Positions 59,296 through 64,000 of a DNA stretch of 64,000 bases are shown here, piece after piece; positions within the stretch are counted from its first letter, which is position 1; every line of letters starts with the position of its first letter. Both the position numbers and the translations under genes were made by a program. Where the stretch lies: contig NZ_CP108462.1 in NCBI RefSeq assembly GCF_036226365.1, positions 8,166,001-8,230,000 of the forward strand, read 5' to 3'. This stretch comes from Streptomyces sp. NBC_01262. GTDB taxonomy: Bacteria > Actinomycetota > Actinomycetes > Streptomycetales > Streptomycetaceae. The notes under the pieces were generated by a model. It did no database searches, was not told the origin of the DNA, and was given only the letters and a program-made list of their open reading frames with translations.

Positions 59296-60080
59296 CCACC
59301 CGCCGGACGCCGACCGTCGGGAGCAGCGTCCTGGAGGTCAGCCGGCTGACCAAGCAGTTCGTCAAGGACGACATGGGGATCGTGGCGCTGCGCGACCTGA
59401 GTCTGGGGATCGAGGAGGGCTGCTTCGTCACGGTCCTCGGCCGCAGCGGCTGCGGCAAGTCGACCATGCTCAACCTGATGTCCGGGCTCATGTCCCCCAC
59501 ATCGGGCGTCGTCACGCTCCGGGACGAGCCGGTGGCCGGTCCGCGTACCGAGGTCGGCTACATGACCCAGTCCGACACCCTCATGCCATGGCGCGACGTC
59601 CGCCGCAACGTCGAGATGCCCATGGAGATCAAGGGCGTACACGCGAAGGTCCGCCGGGAACGCGCGGCGGATCTCATCGAGCGGGTCGGCCTCACCGGCT
59701 TCGAACGCCACTACCCGCGCGAGCTGTCCGGCGGTATGCGGCGCCGGGCGAGCCTGGCCCGGATGCTCGCCGGCGACCCGGAGGTCCTGCTGCTCGACGA
59801 GCCCTTCGGCGCACTCGACGCGCAGCTGCGTTCCGTGCTGCAGGCCGAGTTGCTGCGGCTGTGGCAGGGCAGCGGGCAGACCGTGGTGTTCGTGACGCAC
59901 GACATCGAGGAGGCCCTGCTGCTCGGCGACCGGGTCGTGGTGCTCGGCAGGGTCGGCCGGGTGGTCCTGGACAAGGCGATCGGCCTGCCCAGGCCGCGCG
60001 ACGCCGACGAGCTGCGGGTGGACCCGCAGTTCGTCGCCCTGCACCGGGAGATGAGCGCGGCGTTGAGGGAGGCCCAATGA
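59292..60080 (+). CDS. NitT/TauT-type ABC transporter ATP-binding protein
   Basis: 262 residues. Walker A GRSGCGKS, Q-loop YMTQSDTLMPWRDV, signature SGGMRRRASLARM, Walker B VLLLDEPFGALD and H-loop VTHDIEEAL are all present. The DTLMPWR element after the Q-loop is the hallmark of the nitrate/taurine/sulfonate group. It supplies energy to the permease that overlaps its end (ATGA). Confidence 0.92.
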   Translation: MTTRRTPTVGSSVLEVSRLTKQFVKDDMGIVALRDLSLGIEEGCFVTVLGRSGCGKSTMLNLMSGLMSPTSGVVTLRDEPVAGPRTEVGYMTQSDTLMPWRDVRRNVEMPMEIKGVHAKVRRERAADLIERVGLTGFERHYPRELSGGMRRRASLARMLAGDPEVLLLDEPFGALDAQLRSVLQAELLRLWQGSGQTVVFVTHDIEEALLLGDRVVVLGRVGRVVLDKAIGLPRPRDADELRVDPQFVALHREMSAALREAQ

Positions 60081-60934
60081 GCACGGTGGAGGAGAAGCCG
60101 GTGGGCGCCGGGCCCGCCACCGGTCAGGCCGTCACCATCGCGCTGAACCGCGGATGGTGGGCCAGGCACGGCGGCAAAGTGATCATCTGGGTCGGCCGGC
60201 TGGTCTTCGTGGCGGTACTGCTGATCACCTGGCAGCTGTGCGCCGGCCGCCTGTTCGACATCACCTTCACCAGCCGGCCGCTCGACGTCGTGCACCGGCT
60301 CGTCGAATGGCAGCGGGAGGGCCTGCTCTGGTCCAACACCTGGGTCACCCTCCAGGAGGTCATCCTCGGGTTCGCACTCGGCGCCGGGTCCGGCGCGGTC
60401 ACGGGCTTCGTCCTCGCGTCCCTGCCGACCTTCTACCGGGTGGTCGACCCGTTCATCGTGGCGCTGTACTCGCTGCCGAAGGTGGCGCTCGCACCGCTGT
60501 TCATCGTCTGGTTCGGCATCGGTATCCAGATGAAGGTGCTGCTCGCCGCCGTCACCGTGTTCTTCCTGGTCTTCCTCAACACCGCCGTGGGCGTGCGTGA
60601 GGTCGACCGGGGACTGATCGACGCGGTCCGGCTGATGGGGGGCAGTCGCCGTGAAGTCGTCTGGAAGGTCGTCCTTCCCGCTTCGATGACCGGTCTGCTC
60701 ACCGGTCTCAAGGTGGCCGTCCCCTACTCGCTGATCGGCGCGGTGATCGGCGAACTGGTCGCGTCCAACCGGGGGCTGGGGTACCTGATCAGCGACGCGG
60801 CGGCCAACTTCGACACCGCGGGCGTCTTCGCGACGCTCGTCGTACTCGGAACGATCGCCGCGGTCCTGAATCTGATCGTCGGCCTGGTCGATCGAAGAGC
60901 CAACCGCTGGAAGCCTCTGGAGGCCCGGAAATGA
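60077..60934 (+). CDS. NitT/TauT-type ABC transporter permease
   Basis: 285 residues. After a cytoplasmic start, six helices (KVIIWVGRLVFVAVLLITWQ, GFALGAGSGAVTGFVLASLP, ALAPLFIVWFGIGIQMKVLL). GLIDAVRLMGGSRREVVWKV is the EAA loop and GLGYLISDAAANFDT the usual end segment. It probably works as a homodimer. Starts and stops overlap on both sides. Confidence 0.92.
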   Translation: MSTVEEKPVGAGPATGQAVTIALNRGWWARHGGKVIIWVGRLVFVAVLLITWQLCAGRLFDITFTSRPLDVVHRLVEWQREGLLWSNTWVTLQEVILGFALGAGSGAVTGFVLASLPTFYRVVDPFIVALYSLPKVALAPLFIVWFGIGIQMKVLLAAVTVFFLVFLNTAVGVREVDRGLIDAVRLMGGSRREVVWKVVLPASMTGLLTGLKVAVPYSLIGAVIGELVASNRGLGYLISDAAANFDTAGVFATLVVLGTIAAVLNLIVGLVDRRANRWKPLEARK

Positions 60935-61953
60935 ACCGTCGGCAACTCGTCAAGAGCATGTTCGCGACCGGAGTGGTCACGCTGGCCGGCGCGGGCTGCG
61001 CCCAGTCCGGCGCCACGGCGGTCGGCAAGCTGTCGGTGGGGCAGGTCAGCAAGTCGATCGCGTTCTTCCCGATGTTCATCGCGACCGAGAAGGGCTACTT
61101 CAAGGAGGAGGGCGTCACCTTCGCCGACCCGCCGGTGCTCGGCACCGGAGCCAAGGTGGCCGCCGCGTTGAAGTCCGGCAGCATCGAGCTCGGCGGTGGG
61201 GTGATGACCGACGTCTTCAAGCTGTCAGCGCTCGACGGCAACGTCCGCCTCGTCGCCAACATGGTCGACAAGTACTACATCGACATCATCACCGGCACGA
61301 AGTTCAAGGGCTCCGCGGTCGACGCCTCGCTGGAGAAGCGGATCGCGTCGCTGCGCGGCAAGAAGATCGGCATCACCGGGCCGGGCAGCGGCACCGAGGC
61401 GCTGGTCATCTACCTCTTCACCAAGGGCGGGATGGACCCGAAGAAGGACGCCGAACTGGTCAACCTCGGCAGCGAGCCCTCAGCGGCGCTCGGAGCGCTC
61501 AAGAGCGGCCAGGTCGACGCCCTCTCCTTCGCCCAGCCGTTGGCTCAGCAGGCCGAGGGGACCGGCGTCGGCACCACCTACATCTCCCCGTGCCGCGGTG
61601 ACATTCCCGGCCTGGTCAACGCGTCCCACGGGGTCATCTTCACCACCCAGAGCATCCTGAAAAAGAAGGCCAAGGAGATAGCCGCCTTCCAGAAGGCCCT
61701 CGAACGGGCGAGAAAGGACATCCACAGCGGCGATTCGGCGGAGATCAAGAAGCTGCTCGCCGCTTACCGCAGTGGGATGCCCGACGCGACGCTGGACGCG
61801 CTCGTCCCGCTGCTGAAGGACGAGGTCCCGGCGACGAACGGCTTCAAGCGCGCCTCCTTCGACGCCGCGGCCGAGTTCCACCTGTACTCCGGCCTCATCG
61901 ACAAGAAGCCCGACTACGACCAACTCGTGCCCGCGAACCTGCGCGAAACGTGA
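60931..61953 (+). CDS. NitT/TauT-type ABC substrate-binding lipoprotein
   Basis: 340 residues. Twin-Arg-like start NRRQLVKSMFATGVVTLAG then a lipobox AGAGC, so it may be exported by Tat. SIAFFPMFIATEKGYFKEEG and LGTGAKVAAALKSGSIELGG are the NMT1/SsuA-type core; KKIGITGPGSGTEALVIYLF lies at the hinge. Its place beside TcuA/TcuB suggests that the ligand is a tricarboxylate rather than a sulfonate. Confidence 0.9.
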   Translation: MNRRQLVKSMFATGVVTLAGAGCAQSGATAVGKLSVGQVSKSIAFFPMFIATEKGYFKEEGVTFADPPVLGTGAKVAAALKSGSIELGGGVMTDVFKLSALDGNVRLVANMVDKYYIDIITGTKFKGSAVDASLEKRIASLRGKKIGITGPGSGTEALVIYLFTKGGMDPKKDAELVNLGSEPSAALGALKSGQVDALSFAQPLAQQAEGTGVGTTYISPCRGDIPGLVNASHGVIFTTQSILKKKAKEIAAFQKALERARKDIHSGDSAEIKKLLAAYRSGMPDATLDALVPLLKDEVPATNGFKRASFDAAAEFHLYSGLIDKKPDYDQLVPANLRET

Positions 61954-63338
61954 ACCCGGACGTCGTGGTCATCGGCGGCGGCAACGCGGCGATCGTGAGC
62001 GCGCTGACCGCCGCCGACGCCGGAGCCCGGGTGCTGCTGCTCGAACGCGCGCCGGTGGTCTTCCGCGGCGGCAACAGCCGGCACACCCGCAACATCCGGT
62101 GCGTGCACGACACCGGTGACGAGTTCACGACCGGCCCCTATCCCTTCGACGAGCTCTGGGACGATCTGTGCGGAGTCGGCGAGGGACCGAGCGACGAGCG
62201 GCTCGCCGAGCTGACCGTACGTCAATCGGCCACCGTGCCCGCCTGGATGGCCGCACACGGTGCCCGCTGGCAGCGGGCCCTGTCCGGCACGCTGAACCTG
62301 GCCCGCACCAACAGGTTCTTCCTCGGCGGCGGCAAGGCGCTGCTCAACGCCTACTACCGCACGGCGGAGCGCGCAGGAGTGGAGATCGCCTACGACCGCA
62401 CCGTGACACGGCTGGAGTTCGACGGCGAGACCTGCGCCGCCGTGCTCACCGATGACGGGCGCCGGATCCGGGCGGCCTCCGTCATCTGCGCCAGCGGCGG
62501 CTTCGAGGCGAACCTCGAATGGCTGGGCCGCTACTGGGGCGACGCGGCCAAGGGCTTCCACGTGCGCGGACCGTCGTACAACGACGGCTCCGTGCTGCGG
62601 GAGTTACTGGATGCGGGCGCACAACGCGCGGGCGAGGAGCGCGGGTTCCACGCCGTCGCGGTGGACGCCCGCAGCCCGAAGTACGACGGCGGAATCGCCA
62701 CCCGTATCGACTCCATCCCCTTCGGTATCGTGGTCGACCGCGAGGGCCGCCGCTTCTACGACGAGGGCGAGGACATCTGGCCCAAGCGGTACGCGATCTG
62801 GGGCCGGAACATCGCCCTGCGCCCCGGCCAGATCGCGTACGCCCTGTGGGACGCGAAGGTCCAGGGGGCCTTCCTGCCGCCCATGTACGGCGCGTACACG
62901 GCCCGGACGATCGAGGAACTCGCCGAGTCGCTCGGGCTGGACAAGCGGGCGGTGGCGGAGACCGTCGGCGCCTTCAACGCGGCGGTCGACCGCGGCGGCG
63001 ACCCGTCGCGGGCCTTCACCATGGCCCGGCCGGACGGCAGGGCCACCGCCGGACTCGACCCGCCGAAGAGCAACTGGGCCCAGCGCCTGGACACTTCACC
63101 GTACTACGCCGTGCCGATGCGCCCCGGCATCACCTTCACCTACCTCGGCGTCGCGGTCACCGAGCAGGCGCGGGTACGCCGGGCGGACGGCGGGCTCTTC
63201 CGGAACGTCTTCGCCGCCGGCGAGATCATGTCGGGGAACATCCTGTCCACCGGGTACCTCGCCGGATTCGGCATGACCATCGGCACCGTATGGGGACGCA
63301 TCGCGGGACAGGAGGCGGCCCGCCATGCCCTTCGATGA
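61950..63338 (+). CDS. tcuA: FAD-dependent tricarballylate dehydrogenase-like protein (TcuA)
   Basis: 462 residues from GTG 61950 (GTGA overlap). VVVIGGGNAAIVSALTAADA is the FAD-binding loop, followed by RAPVVFRGGNSRHTRNIRC, which is distinctive for TcuA. RFFLGGGKALLNAYYRTAER, GIVVDREGRRFYDEGED and a final GEIMSGNILSTGYLAGFGM fit the fumarate-reductase/succinate-dehydrogenase flavoprotein fold. TcuA oxidises tricarballylate to cis-aconitate. A TTA codon lies at 62604-62606 (codon 219). The assignment as TcuA is by family resemblance; another polycarboxylate is possible. Confidence 0.87.
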   Translation: MNPDVVVIGGGNAAIVSALTAADAGARVLLLERAPVVFRGGNSRHTRNIRCVHDTGDEFTTGPYPFDELWDDLCGVGEGPSDERLAELTVRQSATVPAWMAAHGARWQRALSGTLNLARTNRFFLGGGKALLNAYYRTAERAGVEIAYDRTVTRLEFDGETCAAVLTDDGRRIRAASVICASGGFEANLEWLGRYWGDAAKGFHVRGPSYNDGSVLRELLDAGAQRAGEERGFHAVAVDARSPKYDGGIATRIDSIPFGIVVDREGRRFYDEGEDIWPKRYAIWGRNIALRPGQIAYALWDAKVQGAFLPPMYGAYTARTIEELAESLGLDKRAVAETVGAFNAAVDRGGDPSRAFTMARPDGRATAGLDPPKSNWAQRLDTSPYYAVPMRPGITFTYLGVAVTEQARVRRADGGLFRNVFAAGEIMSGNILSTGYLAGFGMTIGTVWGRIAGQEAARHALR

Positions 63339-64000
63339 CCTTTTCGACGAGGCCGCACGCCAGCTCACCATCTGCAACGCCTGCCGCTACTGCGCCGGCT
63401 ACTGCCCCGTCTGGCCGGCGCTGGAACTGCGAACCGCGCTGGAGCGCTCCGACATCACCCACCTCGCCAACCTCTGCCACGACTGCGGCGACTGCCTCAG
63501 CGCGTGCATGTACGCCCCGCCGCACGAGTTCGCGGTGGATCCCCCGAAGGCGTTCGCCGAGGTCCGGGAGGAGACGTACCGGCGCTATGTGTGGCCGCAC
63601 CGCGCGCCGGGACGGCTGGGAACGGGCGTCGCCTTCGGCGTGGTCTGCCTCGTGCTCGCCCTGCTGTCCTACCTGTTCACCGGCCGCCCGTTCGTGGTGG
63701 CGGACACGCCTGGCGACCCGTACGAGATCCTGCCGCACATCCCGATGCTGATCGCGGTGGGTGCCCCCGGCCTGTGGGCGGCCGGCATGTTCGGCTGGTC
63801 GGCGCTGCGGTACTGGCGCGACATCCACGGCCGCCTCGCCGATCTCCTGAGGCTCCGGGTGTGGCTGACGACGTTCACACAGGCCGTGCAGTTGCGGCAC
63901 ATGACCGGGGGCGGCGCCGGCTGCGAGGTTCCAGGCCGGCGCGGGTTCCATGTGGTGCTGGTGTACGGCTTCGGGCTCTGCGTCGTCTCCACGACGGCGG
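63325..64000 (+). CDS. tcuB: TcuB-like membrane iron-sulfur protein, cut by window end
   Basis: At least 225 residues from ATG 63325, overlapping tcuA by 14 bases, with GGAGG ahead; no stop before the window edge. Two Cys motifs for [4Fe-4S] clusters are seen: CNACRYCAGYCPVW at about 17-30 and CHDCGDCLSACMYAPPHEF at about 50-68. Membrane helices follow (TGVAFGVVCLVLALLSYLF, LIAVGAPGLWAAGMFGWSAL, VLVYGFGLCVVS). TcuB takes electrons from the flavin of TcuA into the quinone pool. Usual length is about 380 residues, so 150 or so are missing. Confidence 0.88.
   Translation, partial: MPFDDLFDEAARQLTICNACRYCAGYCPVWPALELRTALERSDITHLANLCHDCGDCLSACMYAPPHEFAVDPPKAFAEVREETYRRYVWPHRAPGRLGTGVAFGVVCLVLALLSYLFTGRPFVVADTPGDPYEILPHIPMLIAVGAPGLWAAGMFGWSALRYWRDIHGRLADLLRLRVWLTTFTQAVQLRHMTGGGAGCEVPGRRGFHVVLVYGFGLCVVSTTA

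Overview
The window is high-GC actinomycete DNA and almost certainly comes from a Streptomyces or close relative. The evidence is the codon use, abundant GTG starts and ATGA/GTGA gene overlaps, LAL-type LuxR regulators, a DUF574 methyltransferase, a DmdR-type iron box, and in-frame TTA codons in a single operon. No rRNA, tRNA or CRISPR array was seen.

Layout. Bases 1-8.7 kb hold a peptide-ABC ATPase, a decayed mobile patch (integrase/transposase chimera next to a pirin stump), a winged-helix regulator divergent from a STAS protein, a stress-type block on the minus strand (CsbD, YihY, two related small proteins, DUF2231-Rieske, a hydrophobic peptide), and IS5-type transposase relics around a GNAT gene. 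Bases 8.7-30.4 kb are the most interesting part. They carry an NCS1 permease, an MFS exporter, an ECF sigma/membrane-partner pair, MurJ, an L,D-transpeptidase, an anti-sigma-type ATPase, two large LAL regulators, a membrane Ser/Thr kinase, a FAD/NAD(P) protein, a 44-residue peptide with a TPR protein, and an FGE-like protein. Seven copies of a 17-bp palindrome close to TGAGTA-GCGAT-TACTCA lie in front of genes here, each with a -10-like hexamer at nearly the same distance. I read this as one regulon, probably driven by the LAL proteins.

Bases 30.4-47 kb carry an ABM monooxygenase, a GlxA-type regulator, a Dyp peroxidase, a TetR-controlled P450/PPOX pair with twin operators, two tandem paralogous membrane proteins, an iron-siderophore uptake operon (binding protein and two permeases, no ATPase) behind an iron box, fumarylacetoacetase, a DUF1992 protein, a frameshifted repeat protein, a DUF574 methyltransferase, and a second P450 divergent from VOC and SDR genes. 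Bases 47-57 kb carry a NodB deacetylase lipoprotein, an inverted-repeat element, a CAP-domain secreted protein, and a GntR regulator divergent from a proline-iminopeptidase/Dpp importer operon. Bases 57-64 kb carry an NAD-binding dehydrogenase divergent from a tightly coupled operon: DUF6282 hydrolase, a NitT/TauT-like ABC importer, then TcuA- and TcuB-like proteins. This looks like uptake and oxidation of tricarballylate or a related polycarboxylate. It probably depends on bldA and may be controlled through TTGT-NN-ACAA boxes. The last gene runs off the right edge.
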